Source: Bidens hawaiensis (Eukaryota; Streptophyta; Magnoliopsida; Asterales; Asteraceae). From it: a stretch of DNA of 64,000 nt. Position numbers and translations under genes: made by a program. The stretch covers positions 310,001 to 374,000 of the forward strand of contig JAIQDT010001739.1 of assembly GCA_021521415.1 (NCBI GenBank), in the 5' to 3' direction. Each line of letters starts with the position of its first letter. The first letter of the stretch is position 1. Under the pieces are notes generated by a model. It was not told the DNA's origin and made no database searches. It worked only from the letters and a program-made list of their open reading frames with translations. Shown here in pieces: positions 12,185 to 24,206 of this stretch.

Positions 12185-12785
12185 TGTTTTGGTTAAAAAT
12201 CAGATTAAGGATCAATGAACCAAATTCGTATATGAGGATTGGTGCTTGTATGAACAAAATAATCAAAGTAACAATTGTAAACGATGAACACAGAGATTTA
12301 TACGAGGAAAAGCCCTTGGTAACTAGTATTCTGCTGGCACAAAAACCTCGGGTAGTGAAAACTATCACTACCAAGTATATTAAACTCAAAAGAATTACAA
12401 GTGATGGAATCGAGGCTGATCGTGATTACAGTGAGTTTTTGCTAAGAGTTCTAAGTGTGTTCGTGTGTTCTACGTGATCAGCCAAGGTTCAATATATAAA
12501 TACGAAAATAATAACGTAAACTAACTAATTCCTACAAATCCGGCCACGTTTATTTACTTTTTCTTCATGACCGTTCACGAACATGGACGAGCTGGATGGA
12601 CCTGGTAAAATATGCTCTCCGTAAAAGTAGGAATTCCAGTAAGCACGTGTTTTATCTGCAAAAAATAGATTAGAATATAACTCAAATAGACCATTGAGGA
12701 TCCTTGAACCACAGAGGATCCTTAGTCCTGCTAACAATTGCCAATGATACTTGATTTTCAAGGATCAAAGATCTTGGTCCCAACA
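12185..12785 (-). repeat. 3' LTR of the Tat-type element
   Basis: On the coding (minus) strand it starts TGTTGGGACC and ends CCAAAACA. It includes two AGGATCCTT motifs near 12700-12725. The open plus-strand frame inside it (12181-12477) is an LTR artefact that also occurs in the other LTR. Confidence 0.92.
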
Positions 12786-12798
12786 ATTGCCCCCAAAC
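12786..12798 (-). other. Polypurine tract of the Tat-type element
   Basis: Read on the minus strand, GTTTGGGGGCAAT directly precedes the 3' LTR, as required for plus-strand priming. Confidence 0.75.
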
Positions 12799-13040
12799 AT
12801 GATAGGTGTGAATGGGGTACAACTGTCATGTTTATCCCATGCACATTTGAATCGGACCGTTAACGATAATATGACGCGACCGTCGCCTGTAAACGCATCA
12901 TTATCTTTTAATAAATAGGTTTCCAACCCTTATAACTTCTCCTTTATCATATCCAACCTCCTATTATGGCGATAATTATCCTCAGGTATTCCTCTTTCTT
13001 TCTCTATTCTTTCTCTTGCTTTCCTTATCCTTTCATCACA

Positions 13041-14679
13041 ATGCCCAAAAGGAATCAGAAAGCTTCCTTTAGTTCGAATCCTAAGGACATAGATTCCGTA
13101 CTTCAAAGCCAACAGCTTCTTAAAGATCTGGTTTCCGAGATTTGCAAATTCACCAATGAAGAAATCTAGGGAATCTCCAAATGTTTCCCCGAAGGAACAG
13201 TGTTCAGAGCGTACGAATCTCGATTAAAGAGCGACTGAGTGTCTTTTGACTGGGTCTGCTTTCCTGCACTCCCATTCCTTCTTGGATTCTCATATCCGGT
13301 TCCCGACCTTACATCTACTCTCTTCTCTTTCACCGGCCTCAGCTATATCTAAGCCATGCCGATGTGGAGGACTTTGCATACGCTTGAGAGATTGATTGCA
13401 GAACAGGATTTAGACTTTAATCTTCTAGCCGTTTCTCACCTTTACAGCCTCGTCACCCATAGTTCCAGCAGGTTTCTCTTCAAAAGCAAACCCTTTCAGC
13501 CTTTACCAATCAACAAGACCTCCACAACGATCAAAGCTGGAAGAACCAGTTCTTTTTCATTTTAAGAGATAGTATTCCAAACTGGAATTTATTACCAACT
13601 CGCTAGATCCTTAAGGGTAGGGTAGTAGATCCTAAGGATAGAGGATCCTGATATTATCGGTTAACTAACTGTGGGTTTGTTGTTTCTTGCGCAGTGTCCA
13701 ATTTCTCAGATCTTGCCACAGACCCGGACGGTATTGACAAGGCAAAGGTGTTCCTGTCGCTGGATCCTTTTGACAGGACCTTCAAGACAGTTATCGAAGA
13801 GGTAAGTGATTCGGACGAGAAGACCGCCAGTTCCTCAGAGACGATGTCAAGTAAGTTAGAATCCATCCCTCAATTGTAAGTTTAGTAAATAAGAAAAAAT
13901 AATAGATAATAAATGACTTATCTTTTCTCGGGCAGGTGCACAGAAGTCCTCATCCAAGCCTTCTAGGAGTTTGTTAGGTCAGTTCCAGCTGGAAGATGTC
14001 GACAGTCTCATTTCCTCCCGTTCCTCCAAGAAGAAACCCATGAAAAGTTCCAGCCTCGCACCGCCGAAGACCATGACTACCCGTTCCAAGGCCAGTATGA
14101 AAAGAAAAAGAGATCCTGACGTGGAGATCCACAATTCCCAGCATGTCTTTGATTAGCTCTCAGAGGTAAAGATCCTTTATCCTTAGTCATAAACTTTTCA
14201 GTTGTATTTCTTAACTTGTAACTTTCTCGCAGGCGGTAGCCAGTTTCAAGACTTTGTATGACGAAAACATAGCCAGCACAGAGAAGGAAATCGCCAAGTA
14301 TCGTGCCGGGATATCCTTAAAGGACAAGCTGATCATGGAGTTGCAGACTGAAAAGAGCACCTTGGACGATAAGCTGGCCCTTGCTGACATCCGGGCTCAG
14401 GAGCAAGTGGTCGAAGTCACCGAACAAGCCAAAGTGTGGGCTAGCAAAGCAGTGTTAACGGCCAGGATCAAGATCGCTGAGGAGGCCGAGGATACTGCTT
14501 TTGACAGGTCTAACTGGAATGTAGCTTTGTGGATGAAGACACTGGCTGGGTTTGGTGATGAAGGTGAGGATGCTGGAGGCGATAAGGGAGATGAGGATGC
14601 TGGGACTAGTGGGACAAAAGAGAATGCTCCGGAGGACAAGGGTGGTGGTGACGGTGATGGTGACATGGTTAAGAAGTGA
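13041..14679 (+). pseudogene. Spliced additional ORF antisense to the Tat-type element
   Basis: Between the end of pol and the 3' LTR a gene runs opposite to gag-pol. From ATG 13041 one frame continues to about 13616 and is broken by three in-frame stops (13167, 13239 and 13351 regions). GT...AG introns then separate segments at about 13694-13850, 13936-14165 and 14233-14679; removing the intron at 13851-13935 keeps the frame. One more stop lies near 14154. The N-terminal part has LVSEICKFTNEEI and GTVFRAYES, resembling the plant 'putative gypsy-type transposon' domain. The last exon encodes a long charged coiled coil and a Gly/Asp-rich tail ending GDGDGDMVKK. Antisense additional ORFs are known in Tat/Grande/Retand elements, and their function is unknown. 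Confidence 0.72.
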
Positions 14680-15683
14680 AGGTGCAAATGAGCGATGAAG
14701 GATATAAAGACAAGGCCGGAGCCCATTTTTTATGAAGTTTAAATGGGTTTTTTTTTTGTTGGTGTTTTTATGTGGACAATAGTAGTTGTAATCCTCAGGA
14801 TCAATGATCCTTAAGACAATTCTGAAAGGTGGTTAAGGTGGAGGGATCCTCTGTTTTGGGGATGAAACCTTAATCGCCTTTCTTTTCTTTTGTTTTCGTA
14901 TGGACATATGTTAAGTTTCATGTAACCTGATCTGGGTGGATGGTCCACATTTTGCTGGCAAAGCCCGGATCACCTTTTTATGTCGCCTATGATAATATAA
15001 CTCTTTTGATTCATGCCTTATAACTCGTGTCACTAGGATAAAGGATTCTCAATCCTTAGAACTTTTTTCTTTAAGATATTTTCTAGTAAAAACAAATCAT
15101 CAAAAGAGGATATAATAGTTAGAAAAGCTGGATCAAATTCCAACTATCTTGGGGACAAGCCCAACAAATCGTGGGGAAAAGCCCAATAAAACGTGGGGAC
15201 AAGCCCAATAATTCGTGGGGACAAGCTCAATAAATACGAGCGACGAGCCGATCTTTGACGTTGGCCCAATTGTACGCGGTGACGAGCCTAACCCGGCGTT
15301 GACCTTAACTTGTGTATATGGAACGTCTACCATTTAATTCGTAGGATCCAAAATATAATTTTTAGCCATGAAATTGTCAGCCACGTATAGTGCACTGGTC
15401 CCACAGCCTCCAATTATACCCGGATAATCATGCGCTCCAAGCGAGGGTGTAGAAACCCTAATTCGGGAGATAAGGTGAAGACCTTATAAACCTGGCGATA
15501 AGGCTGATTAAACTTAGGAGAGAGTTGGCCAACCCGTTTTTTTCCACTTGAGGGCCCACTTGCTCAGCATCTTTGCAACTTGACATATTTGACAAAACAA
15601 GAGTATAATGTGAAAATTTAAACATAAAGTAAAATTTTATCAAGTATCGGACTGAAGCAATCGAATAGGATCCAGGCTCCTGT
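14680..15683. other. Non-coding region between antisense ORF and integrase
   Basis: It contains four tandem copies of a unit of about 22 bases with GTGGGGACAAGCCCAATAA (about 15150-15235), followed by degenerate GACGAGCC units. No further coding potential is seen. It may carry the shared 3' end signals of the two opposing transcripts. Confidence 0.55.
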
Positions 15684-18600
15684 TCAACAAAAATACTTTT
15701 TTAGATGGATTTCATTCCAAGCCCTTGGGAGCATGTCAGCTTCCATATTCATTAAACGATATGCCCCCTTTCCTGCTTCGGCTTCAATTAGATAAGGACC
15801 CTCCCATTTGGGTGCCAGCTTTCCGTCGGCAGGATTAGTTGTGTTTTGGAACGCCTTTCGAAGGACTAAGTCTCCAACTTCAAATCTTCTAATTCTGATA
15901 TTCTTGTTGTATGCGCCAGCCATCTTTTGTTGGTAGGCTGCCATCCTGAATCTTGCTTGATCTCTGAGTTCTTCCACAGTATCTAAATCTTGGACAAGAT
16001 TCTCGTCATTTGTCTGAGGGTCACGGATGCTTGTTCTGGCTGTTGGGTACACCATTTCAGTGGGGATCACTGCCTCAGCTCCAAAAACTAATGAGAACGG
16101 TGTCTGCCCTGTGGCATTCTTTGGAGTTGTCCTATCTGCCCAGAGCACATAAGGTAGTTCCTCAACCCATTTGCCTTTCTTTGCTCCAAGCTTTTTCTTC
16201 AGGTTGTTGATGATGACTTTGTTGCTTGATTCTGCTTGGTTGTTTGCTTGTGGATGGACTAGTATTGAAGTGATCATTTTGATTTCCCAGCTGTCACAAA
16301 AGTTAGTAGTTCTTTTCCCAATAAATTGGGAACCGTTATCACAAATAATTTCAGAAGGAATTCCAAATCTAGTTATAATGTTACGTTTGATAAAGGATAT
16401 AACTTTATTTTCCCTGACTTGAGGGAAGGCCTCAGCTTCAATCCATTTAGAGAAATAGTCTGTCATTGCTAACATGAAGACTTTTCCTCCTGGAGCTGTG
16501 GGGAGTTTACCCACTATGTCCATTCCCCATTTCACGAATGGCCATAAAGAGACAATAGGATATAAGGGTTCTGCTGGTTGATGCAGAATGTTGCCGTGCC
16601 TCTGACAAGCATCACACTTCCTAGAATATTCCATAGCATCCTTCTTCATTGTAGGCCAGAAGTATCCGGTTCTTAGAATCCTTGAGAATAATGCTCTGCC
16701 CCATGTATGGTTGCCACGATCTCCTTCATGGAAATCCTTCGGTACTTCTTGGATCTTGGATCCTTCGATGCACCTCAAATATGGACCTGCAAGGGATTTC
16801 GTATTTAGCATATTATGTACAATAGTGTATTGTGATACCTTGGCCCTAAAAACTTTGGGGTTCTCTTCTTTTGGGATTTCTCCATCTTGAATATACTTCA
16901 TTATCGGAAGGAACCAGGATGAATGATCAAGTAAACGATCCTTAGGATCCGTGTCCTGGCTCCTATCTATTTCCATTGCTTGGCATTCCTCAATTGCAGG
17001 GGATAGGACGTGGATGATAGGAATTTTTATGTTTTCTGGGAGCTTCAAAACTAAAGCCAGGTTTGCTAAGGCGTCGGCCCCAGCATTTTCTTCTCTTGGT
17101 ACCTGCGTAATTGTACAATAGTCGAAGGATCCTGCAAGATCCTTTACTATATCTAAATATTTAATTAATTTCTCACCTTTGACTGCATATGAGCCATTAA
17201 AGTGATTAGCAATTAATAAAGAGTCTACAAAAATTTGAAGATACCTAATTTTCATACATTTGGCTAGTTGTATACCTGCGATAAGTGCCTCATATTCTGC
17301 TTCGTTGTTAGTGGCTTGGAATTCTCAAGCTATCGAATGAGGTAGCATGTCCCCCTGTGGCGATTTCAGTAGTATTCCCAATCGTATTCCTTTGACATTT
17401 GAGGCTCCATCAGTGAAGAATGACCAAGGATCCTTGGTTTCTTCAAGCTTTTGAACTTCAAGATTGGCTTGCTCTTCTAAATCGCTACTGAAATCAGCCA
17501 CAAAGTCCGCTAGTGCCTATGACTTAACTGCATTCCTAGGCTCATATTTAATATCATATGCACTCAATTTTACAGCCCATTTGGCCATTCTATCCGACAT
17601 TTCCGGTTTTCTAAGGACATTTTTTATGGGATAATTAGTTTTTACAACGATGGTATGAGTTTCAAAATAATGTCTTAACTTAATTGAAGCCATAATTAGA
17701 GCAAGAATAAGTTTTTCTAGGTGAGAGTACCTGGATTCGGCATCGAGGAGACTTTTACTTACATAGTAGATTGGATGTTGATTACCTTCGTGATCTTTTA
17801 CCAAGACCGCGCTCAAGGCAATGAGGGAGACGGCTAGATAGAAGGTCAATGATTCTCCATCTACAAGTTTCATCAAAGCGGGGGCTGAGGATAAATAATC
17901 CTTCAGAGCGGTGAGAGCAGCTTCATGTTTCTCCGTCTACTCAATTTTTTTGTTTTTCCTCAGGATGTCATAGAAATCTTTACATCTTTCCGAGGATTTC
18001 GATATGAACCTGTTAAGTGCTGCCACCCTTCCTGTTAATCTTTGTACCTCTTTGACGTTTGTTGGAGATTTGAGGTTTAAGATGGCTTTGATTTGCTCTG
18101 GACTCGCCTCTATCCCCCTTTTGGTTACCAAATATCCTAAGAATTTTCCGGCTTTGACACCAAATACACATTTAGCAGGGTTTAGCTTCATGTTGTAATT
18201 GTCGAGGATGTTAAATGCTACTTCCAGATCCTTGAGGTAATCCTCTGCCTTCTTTGATTTCACCACCATGTCATCGATGTAGACTTCCATGGTATCTCCC
18301 AATTGTTCCTTGAACATCATATTGACTAGTATTTGATATGTAGCACCTGCATTTCTACGACCAAATGGCATAGCAATATAACAATATATGCCCGTAGGGG
18401 TTATAAACGCTGTATCCTCTTGATCAGATGGTTCCATCTGGATTTGTTGAAATCCTGAGGAAACATCCATAAAGGTCAACATTTCATGCCCTGCGGTAGC
18501 ATCCACCATGGAGTCAATGTGGGGAAAAGGGAAAGGATCCTTGGGACATGCCTTATTTAAGTCAGTAAAATCGACACATACCCTCCACTTTTCGTTTTTC

Positions 18601-19439
18601 TTTTGAACTACAACCACATTGGCTAACCATTTTGGATATTTTACTTCTCTAATCATACCTGCCTTTAGTAGTTTTTGTACCTCCTCTTGGATGATCACAT
18701 TTCTTTCTGGGGAAAATTTCCTTCTTATTTGGTGAATAGGCCTGAAAGAAGGATCAATTCCAAATTTATGAGTTATAATATCTTTAGAAATACCTGTCAT
18801 ATCTTCGTGCTTCCATGCAAAGGTTGACTTTCTTCGTTGTAAGAAGGATATTAGATCCTTCTCAATGGACTCTTGTATTTCAACACCTATTAGGACTTTG
18901 CCGTCAGGATCCTCAGGGTGCAAGACCACTTCCTTAGAGTTTTGTTCCTTAGTCTCCATGACATTCCTCCTTGTTTTCTGTAATTGCTATGCTTCCCTCA
19001 ACTTTTTTGTAGACTTCATTGAGGAAGTGTAGCAATCCTTAGCGTCTTGCTGATCACTTTCGATCTTCGCTATTCCCCATGGGGTAGGTAGCTTCACGCA
19101 TTGATGGTAAGTGGAGAGGACCGCTTTCATCTCGTGTATCCATGGCCTGCCAATAATAACATTGCAATAAGACAAAGAATCGATAACACAAAATTTTTGA
19201 ATAGAATTTACTCCCTCTATATATGCGGGTAGTTTGATCTCCCCCAATGTATTCTTCGTTTCCCCACTGAATCCTACAAGGACTGAGGATCGTGGGACAA
19301 TTTCCGCCTCAGGGATATTCATCCTTCGAAGGACTTCTAGTTGGATGATGTTAACTAAACTTCCTCCATCAATAAGTATCCACTCTCCAGTTTGCATTCT
19401 TTGGCGTACTTCTTTGCAGCTGAGTAGGAAGTTCCGCAT
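15684..19439 (-). pseudogene. Pol of the Tat-type element: PR-RT-RH-aRH-IN with in-frame stops
   Basis: One minus-strand frame runs through four stop codons (18987-18989, 17937-17939, 17517-17519 and 17325-17327). Domains in order: aspartic protease with LIDGGS (19439-18987), reverse transcriptase with YIDDMVVKS (near 18270), RNase H (17876-17517), then a second, archaeal-type RNase H ending in QVPREENAGADALANLA (about 17450-17050). Integrase follows with the H-H-C-C zinc site (CDACQRHGN) and catalytic D, D and E in MTDYFSKW, CDNGSQF and QAESSN. All four stops are one transition from common sense codons, which fits cytosine deamination in methylated DNA. In the RT, the usual conserved MPFGLKNA stretch reads MPFGRRNAG. 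Confidence 0.88.
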
Positions 19440-19479
19440 ATATCGGATCCTCCAGAGATCATGTTGATAACTTGAGCGT

Positions 19480-21422
19480 CTAGAGGAGGTGGTGCAGCCT
19501 TTTTCGGAACTGGTTCAGGATCCTGATTCCTGGGCTTTTTTTTCCAAACAGTTCCTTAAGGTGACCCTTGCTGATGAGGTAACTTATCTCCTTTCTCAAG
19601 GCTATGCAATCTTCTGTTATATAGCCGAAGTCTTCGTGAAAGGCACACCATTTCGATTTGTCTTTGGGGAGCGGTGCCTTCTCATTTTTTCTTGGCCATC
19701 TTGCTTTGTCGCCCAAGTTCCTAACAGCAAGCATCACTCCTCCCATATCTACGGAGAAGCAATAATCAGATATTCTTGGACAATCTTCATATTCCTCCTC
19801 CTCTTCTACAGTATTGATCTTCTGGCCATTTGGTATACGGCTTAGAGTTGCTGTTCCTGAAGTAGGGTCCTTGCTTCTTGTCTTGAGACTCCTTTTTCAC
19901 CGAAGTGCTTAGTTGATCTTGTATTCTTTGATCCTCCTCCAACCTGATGAATCTTAAAGCTCTGTTTCGCACTTCATCTAAATTCCTGCAAGGGGTCATC
20001 ACAAGATCTTGATAAAATGGAGAGTCCTTTTGTAACCCCATTTTGAATGCCCCAACAGCAGTCGGGACATCAAAATTTGGAATTTCCAAAGCCTCTCTTC
20101 CAAACCTTGTAAGGAACTGCCTAAGAGGTTCCTCACGAGGTTGGACAACTCTATATAAATCACTAGTTAATTTTTCGAAAGATCTACTGCATGAAAATTG
20201 ACTATTAAATAGATTGATTAAATGAGAGAACGAAGTAATAGAATAAGGAAGAAGACTTAGCAGCCATTTAAGGGCGGATCCAGTGAGGGTCGAGCCAAAG
20301 CCTTTACACAAGCAGGCTTCCTTCAATCTATCTAGGATTGGATTAATTTCCATCATTTCGCGATATAAGGCTACATGTTCCTCAGGAACCGTGGATCCGT
20401 CATATAGTTTCATACTGGGAGCAGTGAAGCGTTTTGGTATCTCGGCATCGCAAATTGGTGGAGCAAACCTGGATATGTTGTGGCTTCCTGCAGGTACTTC
20501 GGGAATAGGTTTTCCAAGCACACTCGAAATCATATCCTTGAGCTTCTGTAGCTCACGGGCTATGGTTTAGTTGATCCCAGTATCCTGCATACTAGCATGG
20601 TTAGTGCCAAAAGACGGATTATCATAAAGGTTACCTTTTACGTGATCAAAAGATCTAGCTCCATAGCTGCGTCCGGGATATATTGTTTTGGCATCAGCAG
20701 TTGATCCAGCAGGAGCAGTAGTTTGCATGGGTATGAAATCGCCTTCATGGACCTCCAATGCCCTGGATCGGGGTTCCTTAAGGGGCTCTTTTCCATAAGG
20801 ATAGTAGGATCCTTTGGAAACCCAAGGATCCTGGTTGAAAGACTGAGGATCCTTGAAGTTGTTGGTTGGAGGATCCTTGACATAATCCTAAGGGTTCGGG
20901 TTGGCATGCTGAGGATCCTTGCAAATGGTGATTGAAGGGTCTTAAAGGTTGACCCAAAGATCCTTGTTGAAGGATGGAGGATCCTTGCGAATATTGATCA
21001 GAGAATTTTCTTTGGGAGAGGTCCGAGGATCCTTGTTGAGGATACATGGATGCTGGGCACCTTTGGTCTGGGAAATCCGGAGTGCTGAAATCAAGCATCC
21101 TCGGCATAATGGGGCTTGTGTTTTCAGCGGCCTTCTTTGTCCTCATGATTTCCTCGATCTCGCAGAGGATCCTCTAATTAGTCTTGTTCTGCTGCTCCAT
21201 ATAGCTCCTCATCTGTGAACACAAAACAGAGACGTCATTGTTAGCAGTTACCGTTTGGGAAACAGTAGTGGATTTTGACCCGGAGAAAACAGCAGTCTCC
21301 TTCTTCTGAGTAACAGCTACTGGCTTTTGTGGCTTCGTAGTGCCAGGTAGTGGTGGTAAAGTTAATTGAGCCGGGACACTTGAAGCAGTGGTTGTAAGAA
21401 TAGCTTTTCCTTGAGAGGCCAT
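19480..21422 (-). pseudogene. Gag of the Tat-type element, frameshifted
   Basis: The probable start is the ATG at 21422 (MASQGKAIL), about 80 bases inside the 5' LTR. The N-terminal part (21422-20567) is low-complexity, rich in QGSS and QGSL. A typical Gypsy Gag core follows (20533-19787, with ALKWLLSLLPYSI and QPREEPLRQFLTRF). The C-terminal knuckle is CAFHEDFGYITEDC, the C-H-H-C form usual for the Tat group. The frame changes near 20760, near 19780 and again before protease, and a stop lies near 21174, so no complete Gag can be made. Confidence 0.82.
20760..21180. repeat. Dispersed AGGATCCTTG motif cluster in gag leader
   Basis: At least eight copies of a palindromic motif close to AGGATCCTTG occur at irregular spacing of 25-60 bases. 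In the gag frame they encode the repeated QGSS/QGSL peptide. The same motif occurs twice in each LTR and in many places in pol and the antisense ORF. Confidence 0.75.
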
Positions 21423-21484
21423 TGAGTGAGTGATAACAAAGGATTGAATAAAGGTAAAGATTTTTTGTGATTAAAGCACCAAGT

Positions 21485-21502
21485 GCCCCACGGTGGGCGC
21501 CA
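21485..21502 (-). other. Primer-binding site of the Tat-type element
   Basis: On the minus strand TGGCGCCCACCGTGGGGC begins three bases after the 5' LTR. It has the TGGCGCC start typical of Gypsy primer-binding sites; the exact tRNA was not assigned. Confidence 0.7.
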
Positions 21503-21505
21503 AAC

Positions 21506-22106
21506 TTTTTTGGTTAAAAATCAGATTAAGGATCAATGAACCAAATTCGTATGTGAGGATTGGTGCTTGTATGAACAAAATAATCAAAGTAACAATTGTA
21601 AACGATGAACACAGAGATTTATACGAGGAAAAGCCTTTGGTAACTAGTATCTCGCCGGCACAAAAACCTCGGGTAGTGAAAACTATCACTACCAAGTATA
21701 TTAAACTCAAAAGAAGTACAAGTGATGGAATCAAGGCTGATTGTGATTACAGTGAGTTTTTGCTAAGAGTTCTAAGTGTGTTCCTGTGTTCTATGTGATC
21801 AGCCAAGGTTCAGTATATAAATACAAAAATAATAACGTAAACTAACTAATTCCTACAAATCCGGCCACGTTTATTTACTTTTTCTTCATGACCGTTCACG
21901 AACATGGACGAGCTGGATGGACCTGGTAAAGTATGCTCTCCGTAAAAGTAGGAATTCCAGTAAGCACGTGTTTTATCCGCAAAAAATAGATTAGAATATA
22001 ACTCAAATAGACCGTTGAGGATCCTTGAACCACAGAGGATCCTTAGTCCTGCTAACAGTTGCCAATGATACTTGATTTTCGAGGATCAAAGATCCTGGTC
22101 CCAACA
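21506..22106 (-). repeat. 5' LTR of the Tat-type element
   Basis: It has the same 601-bp length as the 3' LTR. The terminal TG, seen on the plus strand at 12185, has become TT here (21506-21507), a mutation at the functional LTR end. The CTTGT duplication follows at 22107-22111. Confidence 0.92.
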
Positions 22107-23370
22107 CTTGTCATGTTTTGGTTAATTCTCATAATTTTTTCCCTCGAAAACTAATATACCCTGATATATGTAATAAATCAATAATTATTCACTTTCCTTT
22201 TATACTATATTTATATAATATCTATATATTTTTATAAATATAAATATTAACATATTATTTATATATTCAAAATACTTAGTGAATTCCAAAAATCAACAAC
22301 AAATCATGTTTCTCAAATTAAAATTGTTTCGGGTTTTTTTAGTGGAACTTAAATTTGATTTTATGGGTCAAAAGTTGGAATAGATTGTTTGGTACAAGTT
22401 AACTACATTTTGGTCCAAATTTGTTAGGGTCAAAAATGAAAATTTTGAGTATTTTTAAAAGTTTGAAAATGCAAAATAGATTTATCGTTAAATTTGTTAT
22501 GGGTTCAAAGTGTTGACTTTAAAATGTCAAAAGTATGAGAGTTAAAATTTTAAACATGATTCGGGTTTCAAATTTATTTTTAAGGGCATTTTTTGAAATA
22601 ATCAAAAGGTTCGGGATTTGGCAAACTGACTATTTTCCCCTCAACTATTAAAATTTAAGAAAACATTGCGAACACTTTCGACATGCCACCTCCATGCCTA
22701 TCAATGCTTAACTTTTATCAAATTTAAAATACTTATGTCAACATTAATTTTTCTTTCAATTGTGATCTAAACATTGTATGGGAAGCATGACATGCTAAAC
22801 TATGCTCAAATGAAACAAAATATTCACAAAATTGAATGGGTTAACATGTTGTTTTTTATGTTGTCATTATGAAAAAGTCGAGAAGCGCTCTGAAACTTAT
22901 CAAAATATTTTTCATGGTGTAGCTCAGAAAAACATAGTTCTTGAAGAGCATCCATTGTTACAATATAATGTTCTACTTTCCTTTTATGGGCGGTAAATTG
23001 ATAAATATATCAATAAAGGTAATGTTCCTTTTGTATTTAGGCTGAGTGGTTAGAACTACTATCGTATGAGAAGTCGTATTTCCGAAATTAGTTCATAACC
23101 AAAGTTCTTTCAATTATACATATATGACACCGAGAATGAAATTTCAATAGAAAGAAGAATTATCGGGTACGTTTTTGCACGGACGTTTTTTTATTAAGTT
23201 CATTTAAAAAAATCATTTTGTAATATAAATAAAATCAATTTATGTACATATTGTATAAATACAAGCATATATGTAATATATTTTTTTTTCATATACACTA
23301 TGTAACTATTTGTTTTACTTATAATTTGATAATTTGAATTATTCCGTGTGTGACACGGGCTCTAAAACTA

Positions 23371-23407
<37 letters not shown>

Positions 23408-23606
23408 AAAAATTGTGTGTACCACTAGTTTCTACTTAAAGTTCGATCAACTTGAAAAAGAAAAGAATAAAAAGAAGATGAAAATCACTTATGTTCAAAT
23501 TAGGTGACTTAAATTTAAACAAAATTAACATCTATTACAAGTATCACAAGATTAGGAATGAAAATTCAGTGACATGCATTTGAACATTCAACTTGATTAG
23601 TCATTA

Positions 23607-24206
23607 GACCATTTCCAATAATGGATTTTTAGGCATTTTTACTATGTATGGGCAAATTCGGTACCGGTATCGAAATTGGTATCGAATCGGTACCAAAGTT
23701 TTAAGTTTCGGGACCGGTACGGTACGGTACAGTACCGGTATTTTCCGAATTTTTGCCTTCAATACCGGTACCGATACCGAACCGAATATTTCGGTACCGG
23801 TACCAAGAATTTATAAATTTTAGAACCGGGATTTTCGATACCGGTACCGGTCGGTACCAGTACGGTACCGATCTCATCCCTAATTTTTACATCCTGTATG
23901 GAGTGTCAAATTCTTTTGAAATTCTAGAAGGTGAAATTCTTTCTCAAGAATCATGTAAAAACTCATTTGTGAAGAAAAGGTGGGGCCATTGTTTGGGTTT
24001 TACACTTAAAATATAAAGATATTCTTTCTTTAAAGATTTATGAATTAAAAATAAAAAGTTGGTGATAATGTGGAAATGTTTAGGATGTTTTTGAGTTCCC
24101 TTATTATGAAGGTTTTTAGAGATTTTAAAGAATGAACGTGTTTCTGATGTGGCAGCTAATTAGGCGGGTTTTTGAATGTTTTTTAAGTTTCTTATTGGTG
24201 ATTGTC
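23607..24206. mobile_element. PIF/Harbinger-type MITE, interrupted
   Basis: The ends GACCATTTCCAATAATGG and (reverse complement of the right end) GACAATCACCAATAAG are imperfect inverted repeats flanked by TTA (23604-23606 and 24207-24209), the Harbinger target duplication. No transposase is present. A 240-bp hAT-like element (23643-23882) sits inside it. Without that insert it is about 350 bp, close to the related MITE at 42970-43304. Confidence 0.55.
23643..23882. mobile_element. hAT-like MITE nested in the Harbinger MITE
   Basis: A perfect 8-bp duplication ATTTTTAC (23635-23642 and 23883-23890) brackets 240 bp densely packed with GGTACCGGTA-type palindromic words and ending CTCATCCCTA. An 8-bp duplication is the hAT signature. 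A relative with the same CTCATCCCTA end is at 48309-48531. Confidence 0.72.

Larger units (their letters stand above)
12185..22106 (-). mobile_element. Ty3/Gypsy retrotransposon, Tat-type lineage, decayed
   Basis: Two 601-bp LTRs (12185-12785 and 21506-22106) are flanked by CTTGT duplications (12180-12184 and 22107-22111). Coding order on the minus strand is gag, protease, RT, RNase H, a second archaeal-type RNase H, then integrase; the double RNase H marks the Tat group. A primer-binding site lies at 21485-21502 and a polypurine tract at 12786-12798. The LTRs differ at about 20 of 601 positions by hand count (about 3.3%). Four in-frame stops in pol and several breaks in gag show that it cannot make its own proteins. 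A spliced ORF on the opposite strand occupies 13041-14679. Confidence 0.92.
12144..23371 (+). mobile_element. Non-autonomous Helitron, split by a Gypsy element
   Basis: The 5' end TCTACCTATTCTAATAAAG is of Helitron type. The 3' end has the diagnostic short hairpin CCGTGT-GTG-ACACGG followed about 10 bases later by CTAG, with host A before and T after the element. Without the nested retrotransposon (12185-22106) and one CTTGT duplicate the element is about 1.3 kb. It has no Rep/helicase gene, so mobilisation would need an autonomous partner. The remaining body (22112-23340) is AT-rich and non-coding. A second Helitron with similar ends lies at 41116-42854 on the minus strand. Confidence 0.78.

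Noticed and set aside
12181..12477. Open frame of 98 codons on the plus strand, with a near-identical one at 21493-21798
   Set aside because: Both lie within the two LTRs of the Gypsy element; the repetition reflects the LTR pair and no domain is present.
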